Of a DNA stretch of 64,000 nucleotides, positions 1-10,720 are shown piece after piece (the stretch's first letter is position 1; each line of letters starts with the position of its first letter). Origin of the DNA: Labyrinthula sp. Ha (lineage: Eukaryota > Sar > Bigyra > Labyrinthulida > Labyrinthulaceae); the NCBI GenBank assembly GCA_015227615.1, contig JAALGZ010000001.1, positions 806,001 through 870,000 on the forward strand, written 5' to 3'. The notes beneath the pieces were generated by a model. That model had not been told where the DNA came from. It saw nothing but the letters and a program-made list of their open reading frames with translations, and did no database searches. A program made the translations under genes and the position numbers.

Positions 1-58
1 GTTATATTAACCGTTTAGCGAGAGACATACTTCAATGAATTCAAAGCGAACAAGTTTT

Positions 59-76
59 TTTGACTCCGGAGTCAAA
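59..76. repeat. 18-bp perfect palindrome, copy 1
   Basis: TTTGACTCCGGAGTCAAA reads the same on both strands. Its 14-base core TGACTCCGGAGTCA recurs exactly at 914-927. The core consists of two inverted TGACTC units, which is the half-site class bound by Gcn4/AP-1-type bZIP proteins; whether anything binds here is inference. Confidence 0.75.
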
Positions 77-676
77 TGCTCCAAATTTTCATTGGCCGAA
101 TTTTCAATTGCCCAAAATTATTTTTTGAAAAAAACAAACCAACAAAATCAAAATAAAAAATTTGAAATCATGACATTTGCATGATAAAAGACAGAACAGG
201 ACAAAGCTAGTACCTCGAAAACACAATAACTTACAACATTTGGCAAGAATATACAAGATTGAACAAGATGTTACAAGATTTAGTGCTGCTCGGACAAATC
301 CTCTATTTTCAACACTCTAAGGTAAAAGTCAAGGTCCAGGATTTTTGGAAGGAAAGGGATGAGGCTCAAGGATGCATATTTCAAGAAAAAAAGAAAGCTA
401 TTTTGGATAAAAAAACTTGCACCTAGATTAGTTTACGAATCCACTTAATTTTTAAATTTTAATTTTAATAAAAATCTAAATATTCCGATTTTCAGTTTTG
501 AAAATTATTTGTCTTAAACTTCTATTTATGTCACTTCATATATTTACTTATGAACATCTACACATATTTTCAAATTTCTGTATTCAAGCTATGGAAAAAG
601 ATTTAAATCCATCCTCATCTTCATCGAGAGCCGAGTGGGGAGGAAGGGCCGAGTCATGGGGGCCATTTTTAAAGAC

Positions 677-701
677 GCGGGGAGCATGAAAGGCTCCCCG
701 C
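677..701. other. GC-rich perfect stem-loop (9-bp stem, 7-nt loop)
   Basis: GCGGGGAGC pairs perfectly with GCTCCCCGC across the loop ATGAAAG. Such a GC-rich stem stands out strongly in this AT-rich window. It could be part of a structured RNA, a cruciform at a mobile-element end, or a chance survivor of decayed sequence. No gene context decides between these. Confidence 0.6.
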
Positions 702-913
702 TATGCTAGGGTCAGGCAACTTCAGATTTTATTGTTTCTTAACTATTAATATTTATTTTTTATCTTCTAGTACACTTCACTTTGTCCCCAGACCCCTCTC
801 TTTTTTTTGGCTAAGTATGGGAAATCGCCATTCTGCGTAACCATAATTCAGACGAAGTATGGTGAAAAAGCTTTTGGGAAATCGATCCGACCAATGAGAT
901 CGCGAGGAGTATA

Positions 914-927
914 TGACTCCGGAGTCA
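914..927. repeat. 14-bp perfect palindrome, copy 2
   Basis: TGACTCCGGAGTCA, identical to the core of 59-76. Flanking bases differ from copy 1 (A on both sides), so only the core is shared. It lies about 200 bases upstream of the first possible ATG of the EGF-like gene. Confidence 0.75.
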
Positions 928-1128
928 AAAAATCCGAGCCCAATTCAAAGAATAAAATAGAACATGGAAACTGAGTCGAATAGAACTACCGGTCCCTGAA
1001 CGTTTCTATTCCCACATAGTTCCCGAAGCCAGACTATACAGAGTTCTAAAGGCGACGAGGCTGCTGAACTCTAGAGAAATAACAACTTGTTGCGAAACCA
1101 CCACGAGTTGAAAAAGTATAACTTCTCA

Positions 1129-2299
1129 ATGTGCTTGAACACACTTGGGGATGACAAAGGAGGCAACTTATGCGGATTTTATGGGACTTGTGTTGAGAAT
1201 GTTTGTGTTTGTGATGCTGGATGGTCAAATTCCATAGAGCAGTATCCGACACTGTTTCTCTTCGATGGCGCGAAAAGGATTTTTGAGGAGGAAGGAAATT
1301 CGACCATCTCCTTTGAAGAATTTAAAATTGAGTTATTAAAAAGAGTCCCATGTTCAAGGAATGATGTGATAATGTATATTGTTATGGGATTGGCGTTTAT
1401 TTGTTGTTTTCAGGCACTCTGGAAACAGCTTCCTTTTGCTATTTCTGGGAAAAGAAGATTTCTTTTGATGTTTCCACAAATTTTAACTTTTTGCTTGGGA
1501 ATCATTACAGCTATTTTGAAGTTTATATCTTTGGAAACAAACTATCCATATAATCTTTTCTATGGTTTGAGTTATGGAGTTATAATAATTTGTATGAGTA
1601 TTTCTCAAAGAGTATTCTTCTTCAAATATATAAAATATCATTCAAAAAAAGCAAAAGAACTATTCGAAATTAACTCATATATTTGTGGAATATCCCTGGA
1701 ACGAATTTTAACGTTTCATCAAAAATATTTCCTCATTTCTGATTTGATTATATTATTTTTTATATGGATTTCTCCGGTTCTTATAATCTTTAGTTTTAAA
1801 TTTACAGAAGAACTTAATTTCAACCTTTTAAAAAGCTCCCAATATATTCTTTCTTGTCACTTCTACTATGGAGCAATTTATCTTTTATGGTTGTGTGTTT
1901 TAACCAGACTTGTTTTTTCAGAACTTGTAAAAGATTGCGTTGAAGTATTGAGACTAAAAAAACAAAGTATAAATAAGACAGCAACTTCTGATTCAAGTAT
2001 AAAGAAATTACACCAGTTTATGAATGACTTAAATAGCATTGGAAGCAGTATTTTTTGGTTCTCCTTGCTTTGGTTTATATTATTTTTTCTTTGGGGTGTT
2101 TTGCAACAATCTCAAGTTTCAGTGCAATATTTAAATCCAACTGCTACAGGTGTTTTTTATTTATTTTTATAGTCTAGGTATAATGTGGCCTCTTTTAACA
2201 AATTTTACATCTAATGCAGTTAGGAAGTCAAAGCAAAGGGAAAAAGAAGCAAGAATGAAACCTGATTCAGGTGAGTCTTTGAACAGGTTAAGTGTGTAA
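1129..2299 (+). CDS. EGF-like domain protein with 6-7 membrane segments (5' end uncertain)
   Basis: Exons 1129-2149 and 2178-2299, joined across a 28-base GT...TAG intron; about 380 residues as drawn. Residues 2-32 hold a cysteine pattern typical of the end of an EGF repeat (C15, C21, C26, C28, then DAGW). Hydrophobic segments follow at about 79-95, 110-132, 142-162, 200-223, 240-263 and 306-327, with a weaker one near 333-350, and the protein ends in a short basic tail coded mainly by exon 2. An extracellular EGF module followed by a membrane bundle suggests a surface receptor or adhesion protein, but I do not recognise the family. The ATG at 1129 is weak: no signal peptide precedes the EGF unit and the base at -3 is T. 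The frame stays open back to a TAG at about 1070, which could be an intron acceptor, so an upstream exon is likely. Confidence 0.7.
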
Positions 2300-3730
2300 A
2301 CAGTGGTTTGTCCTGTTATGAGAATGTAGATCAATGTTGGTATTTTATTATGGAAAATGTTGGATTGTTGAGAATTGAGATAGGCAGAGTATATGATATA
2401 CAGGGGCAATGTTAAAAAATAATTCATGTGTTTTGTTATCAGTTCTTTAGGTTTCGATAATAATCTTATTTAATTTGCTTCAAAAGAAAGTTAAACAATA
2501 TATTATATAAGTGTTAAACCCTGTATTTTTCAACTTACCAACCTATTGTCTTGGACAGACTAGAAGCACATTTTTGCATGAGAGAGTGTGTATTTTTTCA
2601 TCAACAACTCTATCCAAAACACAATATATCCAGGACCTAGCCATACCTTGCCATGAAGTTTCTATGCTTTTAAAGTTTACGCAAGATGTCTTTCATTATT
2701 GCATCTCTTATTTGCTTAGTTACAGAAAAGTAAGGCAAACCTTAATATGAACTAAATTTTATCGCCAGTATAATAACAATATGGTTCGCTTATGGTTCAT
2801 TCACACAGTTAATTAAACATGTATAAGAATTGAAAAACTTTTGACAGTGTTTTAGATTAGTTGAGGATTTGATGTAACTAGTAATAGAATTGGTTGCGGA
2901 TGACCCAGTTAGAATAAGGACTTTTACTCATGTGTATATGATGGAGAAGTCTCTGAATCCAAGTAGGGATACTTTAGTTACGATTAGGGGTGCAAGATGA
3001 GTTCCCATTGAGGACAGATTCGAAATATTGAGATCCTTTTGTGATTGAGTGGGCAATGAGCTACTCATATAGGGTTTTTGCATAAGCAATAAGTTAGTCA
3101 TTGATGACTTTCAATTTCTCGGTTTAATTTTGAGTATCCTAACAACTTCCAAACTGTATCCTAAGTGAGTTTGAGACTCCTCAGCTCTTCAAGGAGGAAT
3201 TTTACTTAATCTGCACTCCGAACAAACATATTAGAGGAGGTATCAACAACACATAATCCTCAAGGTTTAGTCGTCATCTTAATTCCTTAGAGATACCACA
3301 ATCTGTTTCAATCTCTATTCAGATCTCTTTTGCTGCAGAGTAAGGAGATAGATGCTGATTAAATTCATCAGGTTATAGAGAAGTCAACACAAGAAAAGAA
3401 AAGTAAATTGAAAGAACTAGCCAGGAAGATTATCTATGAAAGATGAAGTATTGCGACAAGAGAGCTGGAAAACATCCCCATAAAGAAATATTCTGTGTAT
3501 TCCACAGATCTTTTATTGGACTTGTGGGGACTCAATTAAACAGAATTGGGTATCAAAAAAGAATGGAAAATGTTAGAAACTTAGACAATATGGGAAGATT
3601 CAGTTAATAGTCTAGTTTTCATTCTGCATTCAAAGAGGTTTACCGAGATGTTTTCTTTTAAGAGCATATTAATCTTGATAAATGCGCTATCGAAAGAAAA
3701 GTGATTTGTCTGAACATAAAATAAGAAACA

Positions 3731-3742
3731 TATACCGGTATA
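3731..3742. repeat. TATACCGGTATA palindrome, copy 1
   Basis: A 12-base perfect palindrome that recurs exactly at 6661-6672 within the same gene-free region. No function is assigned. Confidence 0.5.
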
Positions 3743-6660
3743 ATAAGGACATCAAGCATACACTGTTAAGATCACCATACTGTTCTTAAATCTCTTATTG
3801 CATCTATCCACTGCAACTATATGTTCACAGGCTGAAAAAAACTTTGCCCTCAATGGATGCAGCAATCATTATGTAGAAATCATTAAGGAAGACATAAACA
3901 CTTGCCTTATTTGTGTGCACAATTTACATCCTTAGTAGCACTCTCTACTTAATATTCTAAGCTTAGTTGCATCACCAAAGTTCGTTATTCTAGTTCTTTT
4001 CTTCGCGGTCCTCACAATGACTGAGTAATCCTCCTTTCGATTCCTCCTATATTATAATTTGGAAATGTTCGAGAAGAGTCAAACCTATATTAATGATCCA
4101 GGTATGTAGTAAAAAATAAGAGAGTACCATCAACATCCAATCTCAAGAATCAGCATATAGTATCTGCTAAAGGAAGCTTCCTGTCTCGTGCATAACCCAT
4201 CGGTACCACTATTTGCTCTATATCTGAAAGATTCAAATCCCCCGCTGAAACAATGAAAAAAAGAGAGTAGGGCTGTCTTTTACCAAGTTTTGTTTAGGAA
4301 TCATTTCCCCAAAACGTTCCACACGTTTAAGAAATATGTATTTGTGCTCGAAGAATAAGTAAATTTTGTTTTTCCATGAGGTTGATTGTGGTATTCAAAT
4401 AAATAATGATTTTTTTTTTACTTTTGCTTTCGACGATGAATTTTCTTTTACCCAAAAAACGATCTACTCAAGACTTGGTACAAAGTCATAACCCTCTCCC
4501 TAAATGAGGCGGTTGCCGTTGTTCTTTATTGCCAGTTTGTTATTGCCTAGATATGTTAGGCCTTAAATAAATTATCTAATTAGAATTAGTTAACTTAGCT
4601 CAGTTTATGTCTGCAAATAAAATGAGATGTTGTAAATTGTGGTGCACATTACTGCTCTTATTATTATATTTAATTCTAATTTTTACATAAGGCAATATTG
4701 AAAGACCATTATTACTCCTCAAGTCTTAGCAATCAGCTAAATACCATAGTTTCTTCAAGTTTAATAGTGTTTGTAACTGGGTGCTAAGCGTCTTATTCAT
4801 ATGTCTCCCAGAAACCAGTATTATAGAGATATAAGGGACAGAATATGATATACATCTCAGTACACATATATATTGTGGCCTACGAAGCTGTATAGCATTG
4901 TGTACGAGTTCGTCTAAGAATATATATCTCTCTTTAAATCATTTTGGATAGCTCCTAAATGCAACTATGTAACTTGTTGTTTAGCTTATCTAGAGGTCGT
5001 CTTAATGATAGGAGCTGGCATTCCAGCTTGAACTCTATACGTCATTGGTTTTGATCTTGGCTTACTTTTGCATTCAATACTGCTTATTGTTAATGTTCAA
5101 TTCTTACTTAATATCTAATTTATTGATGGAATATAGTCTTGCCCAACATCTTCAGTGCTACATAAATATATCTACATACGCGTAAACCTGACTATGCCCA
5201 AACAAGAGTACACATATGAATGAAATGAGAGTTACGTATCCCTACAGGTCTGTGCAGTAACGGTAAATAGCTTCCTTGGGAGTTGGTCTACCTATTCTTT
5301 CAATGAAGTAATATCGTTAATGCCACTAAGCGATGAATTTTTATTTGGTAGGTGCCACTAAAGAGGTGCTTCTTCTATTGGCACTGTTGTAATTTTTATT
5401 TTATACAATCTCTTTTGAAGTTGTGCTCTTCATCATATAGAAGTTAATAAGCTTCTTGTTGACATGTATAGCTTTGAACCAACTATGGCGAACCTTTAGG
5501 CTAGTATTTTTTTTTTCTTTGCGAGTTTTGATATAATTGGATCTTAAGGTTTTATTACATAATGTTGGGTTCAATCAGCAACGTCTTAAGTTATATGGTG
5601 TAGATGCTATCTTTCGCATTAGATCTTTTGAATTAATTTCTCTTCTATTTTACCTGGAAGAGCTCAAACTAGATTTATTGGCTCAATTCTTACAGGTTTT
5701 TTTGACTTTGTAACTACAGTTAGCTGATAAGGAGAAAGTTCCGTATCAGGTAAACCTACAGGGGAAAACAATCAGGAAAACAGGTTTCTTAAGATTTTTT
5801 GGTTTTTCATCATTGAAGGATTTTAACTGTTATATATTCGTAATGTTACCTGATTTTTATAATTGGACCCAAATACAATAAAATCATTTTGTATTAAAAG
5901 CTCGGCATGGTGCTCGTTCATAGAAATTGAGATTCTAATAATGAATAAAACAACATTGTAATCATATAACACTATTAATAAGGATTTTGGTTATTGCACA
6001 GGAAAATTAATTCAATATCCGTTTCAATTATTACCATGGGTCTAAGTTCTCAAAAATAAATTTATAACAAGAAAGTATAATTTTCCATTCTATTCAATCT
6101 AAAATTCTGTCGTGAAATCCCTATGTCATCTGAATCATTCTAGGTAATTTTCCTTTAGTATTGAACTTGTTTTTAGGAAACTATACTGCAGTATAATATT
6201 TTGTATCATTTAGCTATAAACAGAGCTTAAATCTTTTAAAATTTAAAATTTGAAAACAGCATGACGGTTCTGGGTGCCACTAAAATTGAATCCCTAGTGA
6301 ATTCATTGCCTATTAGCGAAATACAATATTTAACACTAAGTTTTGTTGTATTAAAAACTTTGATGGTCTTAAAACCTGCTGGGTTAATCTTAACCCTACG
6401 CTCCTCTTAACCATTCGATACACAAGCTTTTGAATAGGGCGTTTGCAACAGAAGTATTAAAGGTAAGCTGATCTCATAACCCCTAAAAAGGTTATGATGT
6501 GCAATTCAGAGAACGTGTTTAATACTCTTAAGGGGTAATATTATTGTTCAAAGCAGGATAGATAGCGGATAATCTTTCTTATTACGCCATGATATATTCG
6601 TCATTTGCAATAAGACCTAAAACTCCGAGCTTGCGCAAAGTGTGAGTGAGAAGCTCAATT

Positions 6661-6672
6661 TATACCGGTATA
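6661..6672. repeat. TATACCGGTATA palindrome, copy 2
   Basis: Exact second copy of the palindrome at 3731-3742. Here the symmetry extends one base further on each side, to TTATACCGGTATAA at 6660-6673. Confidence 0.5.
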
Positions 6673-9406
6673 ACACTGACCATTTCATCCCTGTGATCTT
6701 CTTAATAACAGATTCAACGGTCAGCGTGTATCAAACTTGGTGCAAACCTACACCGTCAACATGTAGATCAATTCCGTCACTTAATCCTCGAGGTAACTTC
6801 AAGGCCAGCATTAGAAATGGTGAACTATCCGTCCTGAAAACGCATCTATCAGAAGACACAAATTCTACATCAACTGTTCTAAGCAAGTTTCCACATGAAC
6901 TACAGATCTACTAAACATCCCCATTACGGAGGTGCAAACCCGGTCAAACATGAGTGAAGAAATTTTAACCCAAGATTCATTAGTAACCTAGCAATTCTCA
7001 TCAGTAGCCAATAATAATCTCTTTGAAACAAGGCTGAATACGTGTTGGGAAAAATTAAATTATGTCGTTACTTTTATATTTGTCACCGCCACATATTATT
7101 GATTCAGCTCTTGCGAAATATACCAAATTCTAAAACATACAAGTAAAATGGTAGGAGGTGGTAAGCAAAGTTCAATAACCCGAATTAAATTCAAGTATGG
7201 GCAAGGTTTACATAGCTTCTGACTGAAAATAGACGTTGTTTCCCATCTATATAATCTCATTCTTAACCTAGGCTTCGTGCAAAAAATACTGTTTTATGCA
7301 AACCCGTTTACTATAGAACATAACTTGGTATGAATGCCTCAATTGAACTTATAGGTTATTGTCAAAGTGCACATATTTGCAGACTGAGCTAAGTTATTTA
7401 TCTGCATAATATAACTTTGGAACTGTTATAATCCATGCTTCCATTTTCTTGTACTTCTCAAATTAGAATGAGCTTTCTTTGCATTGCGACAGTTCCCTAC
7501 ATATAAACAACCAAAGTTATCAAAATGTATTGGTCTTAAAACACACCTATGGACACAGTTGCTGAAGCTTCTAGGTTTGTAAACTACACATGGGTCAAGC
7601 GCTACTCAATATTTCAGTCTAAATTTGTTCATATTGTTTCCAATCATATATTTTCCTAAGCTAACCCATAATGCAAATAAAACATACTTAATAAATAAGA
7701 TGAAACAGTGTTAAGCGATGCAGATTATGGGCTAACTCCCAATTGTAAAAATCCCGATGAGTGCTAGATATTGATTGTTAGAGAACAGGTCAATTCTATA
7801 GTAGTGACAAGCGACATCCCTTGTATTAAGAATTCAAATATGAATTTAATTATTTTGAAGAAAACATATGACTTTTCACAAGCTTTTATCCTCTGAATAC
7901 CCAGAAATATAGTAGGCAACGGGGGTAAAATTGTTTTTTAGAAGCCTTTGAAAGGTTTCTACCATCAATTATTTCTATAAAAAATAAAAGTCAACACAAT
8001 TCAATCTACTCTTGTTTTGTATGGAAACTTAAAAGTTTGCAAATTAGATACTTAGATTGTAGCTTTATTACAGAAATTTGGTCAATATTTCCAATTCAAT
8101 GATTCTGTAATGACCTAAATACTCACACATTGAGCTATGAGGGTATCGAAAGTGGATTTATTTATTATAATTTAGCATTTGGAATAGTTGTATAAAATAT
8201 ACAACACTTTTTGATTTCAACTAGACCTTACACTCAGAAGTCAACTTAGATTGTAGTCAGCATCAAATTCTTAGTGGTATTGACCTAAGAAAGGCATCTT
8301 AAAACACATATGGTCATTTAAAACCCTTCTGTTAATGAGAAATCCTTTCATAGCTAAAATATAGGTTTGTACTACAATAAGTATGGTTTAGTTTGTTCTC
8401 TAGAGCTTTCCCAACATATGCTTCTATGACAGGGGTTAGTACGCGATATTGTTAAAACAATAGAAGTCTTGATGAAATTTTTGGCAGGGAATCCACGAAA
8501 ACATTAGGGATTTTGACGGTAAAATATATGTGAGATATCATGTGTTAGTCGTGGTATATGCATTTGAAGGCGCATTTGACGGTTATGTACCACTGTTGGG
8601 TTTGCATCTATCAATTTCTTTTGAACTGCTAAAATCATTTTAACGAGTTAAACTTGTAAAGCAACCAAATTTGGACTTCTTAATTTTTCTAAACTTAGTT
8701 TAATATTGCCGTTTTATAACGATTTAAATGGAAAAATCTTTGGTTTATAAAGGCTACAAAGTACCTCAGCTGCTTACAGTAGAAGGAAGTTGCATTCTTC
8801 AGTTTCTTGTTTCCTCCAATCTCCACCATATTGCTTATCATAAGATGTCTTTACCCATAATTCCATCGTTTATCTGCTTATATTCTTTAAAACAATACAT
8901 TAATCCATCTCCATGTTTTATTTTGTTGTCTTGTTTTTGCAAAGGAAAGACGTCCACATGATGGGAAGCAACCAGGCTGCTGGAAAATAAATACCACTGT
9001 ACAAAGAAATAAGAAGATAATGGATGTAGTTCAATTACAATTTTAATGTTTTGTCTATTCCTAAGGGATATATGTTGTAATATTCAGGTCTAAACAACGC
9101 TACAAGTTCTGCCGTAACGTTTATTTAGAAATCCTAAGATCATAGCAATTGAATATGTTCGTGACAGAGTGAACTATATCACCAAAGGAATAAGATTTAT
9201 AAGGAATCAGTTGTTGGATATTTTGTTCTTAGCTGCTTTATCTTTTTCCTTTAGTATTCCATTTAATGTGGATTTTGGAGAAGTTTTTCCTCGAGTGTAG
9301 TTCCGATGCAATTTATAGAACCCCAATGGTGCATTTCCATAGAAAATTGTCTAGTTTCTTGCATTTTTTTTTGTATCAACCCAAGGACAACAAACAGAAC
9401 AAGACA

Positions 9407-10684
9407 ATGCTCATAAAAGCAAAGAACATTGTCAAAGCTTGTAACATAGCGAAAAAGACGCGAAACATATCCTATCTTCAGGAAATTTCTTCCAATTACA
9501 ACTTAACAGAGTATATTTGTTCCGCTGTTTACGTGTAGAGAGCAAAAGCTCATTAAGGATACCGCTGAGGACTTTGCTAACGAAGAATTCTTACCCTATG
9601 CAAAAGAATGGGATAAAAAAAAGATATTCCCATATGACCAACTCGTCAAAGGTGCCGAGTTAGGTTTTGGTGGTCTCTATGTCGAGGAGGAGTACGGTGG
9701 CACGAATCTCCCAAGAACTGAAGCAGCAATCGTATTTGAAGAACTTGCAAAAGGATGTACTTCAACTACAGCGTAGTTTATTCTCAGTTATATATTTTTA
9801 GATACCTTACTTTGCACAATATGGTTGGTTGGATCTTGAATACCTTTGGTACAGATGAACAGAAACAGCGATACCTTCCCAAACTAGTTACCATGGAACA
9901 CTGTGGAAGTTACTGCTTGACAGAAGCTGATTCAGGTTCTGATGCTGCAAGCTTAAAAACAAAAGCTGTACCATCTGAATTAGATCCAGATACTTTTATA
10001 GTCAATGGATCAAAGAGTTTTATCTCAGGTGGTGGAACAAGTGACTTGTACTTGGTGATCTGTAGAACTCCACGTGGTTTTAGCGTATTGGCTATTGAAA
10101 AAAATATGCCAGGTGTTAGTTTTGGATTGCCTGAGGAGAAACTTGGTTGGAACTCACAGTCAACAACTACTGTGAATTTTGATGACGTGGCAGTACCAAA
10201 AGCTAACTTAATAGGCAAGGAAGGGCAAGGTTTTAAAATAGCTATGCAAGCCTTGCAGGGCACTAGAGTAAATATGGCAGCCGCATCTATTGGAGCGGGG
10301 CAAGCTTGTTTTGATATAGCTAGGGACTATGTTAAAGAAAGAAAACAATTCGGCAGACCTATAGCAGCATTTCAGAATACACAATTCAAAGTGAGTGAGA
10401 TGGCAACAAAGTTGTACCTTGCCCGCCGAGCTGTCCACGAAGCTGCTAAGATTCTTGATGAAGGAAAGTTTAAGGAGGGCAATGTAATCTGTGCTATGGC
10501 GAAATCAGTTGCCTCTGATGCAGGTTTTGAAGTTTGTAATTCTGCAATGCAGTTACTCGGAGGATATGGATATTTGAGCGATTTCCCCATTGAGAGATAT
10601 TTGAGAGATGTTCGAGTGCATCAAATCCTAGGAGGTACAAATGAAATCATGCAAGTTTTAATATCTCGAGACATTTTGAATTAA
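9407..10684 (+). CDS. ACAD8: Isobutyryl-CoA dehydrogenase-like acyl-CoA dehydrogenase (ACAD8 type), catalytic Glu replaced
   Basis: Exons 9407-9510, 9539-9772 and 9802-10684, with introns of 28 and 29 bases; 406 residues, close to the family's roughly 415. Both splice choices restore family sequence (NLTEEQK across intron 1, GCTSTTAYLTLHN across intron 2). The family oxidises isobutyryl-CoA to methacrylyl-CoA with FAD in the mitochondrial matrix during valine breakdown. A basic presequence of about 30 residues fits that location. Diagnostic stretches include YCLTEADSGSDAASL (150-164), NGSKSFISGGG (181-191), RKQFGRP (293-299) and LLGGYGYL (364-371). In this family the catalytic base is the Glu of a LEG(S/T)NE motif; here it reads LGGTNE, so position 390 is Gly (codon GGA). 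The alternative base position used by isovaleryl-CoA dehydrogenase aligns with Thr267. The enzyme may therefore be inactive, altered, or use another base. It is tail-to-tail with the next gene, 36 bases apart. Confidence 0.92.
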
Positions 10685-10720
10685 CAATGGCTGATCTCAA
10701 CCTATAGAAAGAAATAACAC

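Larger units (their letters stand above)
1..1128. other. Gene-free left edge with palindromes and a GC-rich hairpin
   Basis: No convincing coding exon is visible here. The stretch is unlike the other gene-free regions: it has GC-rich patches around 600-720 and 850-1060, two copies of a 14-base perfect palindrome (61-74 and 914-927) and a perfect 9-bp GC-rich stem-loop (677-701). An open frame at 528-689 starts at an ATG but ends in glycine/arginine-rich low-complexity sequence and resembles nothing I know. Part of this stretch could hold the 5' exon of the EGF-like gene that follows, because that gene lacks a visible signal peptide. A degenerate mobile element is the other possibility. Confidence 0.5.
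2300..9406. other. 7.1-kb gene-free AT-rich stretch
   Basis: Only short chance-like open frames occur (for example 2511-2750, 6642-6914 and 8728-8961), none with a recognisable motif or a neighbouring exon joined by a plausible short intron. No tRNA or clear transposon end was seen. The only structure noted is the 12-base palindrome TATACCGGTATA at 3731-3742 and again at 6661-6672. Confidence 0.6.

Noticed and set aside
6642-6914. 90-codon open frame
   Set aside because: No domain, no neighbouring exon, and the frame has no good ATG at its start; expected by chance in a 7-kb gap.
9266-9406. N-terminal extension of the ACAD8 frame upstream of 9407
   Set aside because: The frame is open further upstream, but the ATG at 9407 gives a basic mitochondrial-type presequence of the right length, and the upstream part is rich in residues atypical of a presequence.
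9910-10590. Minus-strand open frames inside the ACAD8 gene
   Set aside because: Shadows of the real coding strand, which matches the acyl-CoA dehydrogenase family throughout.
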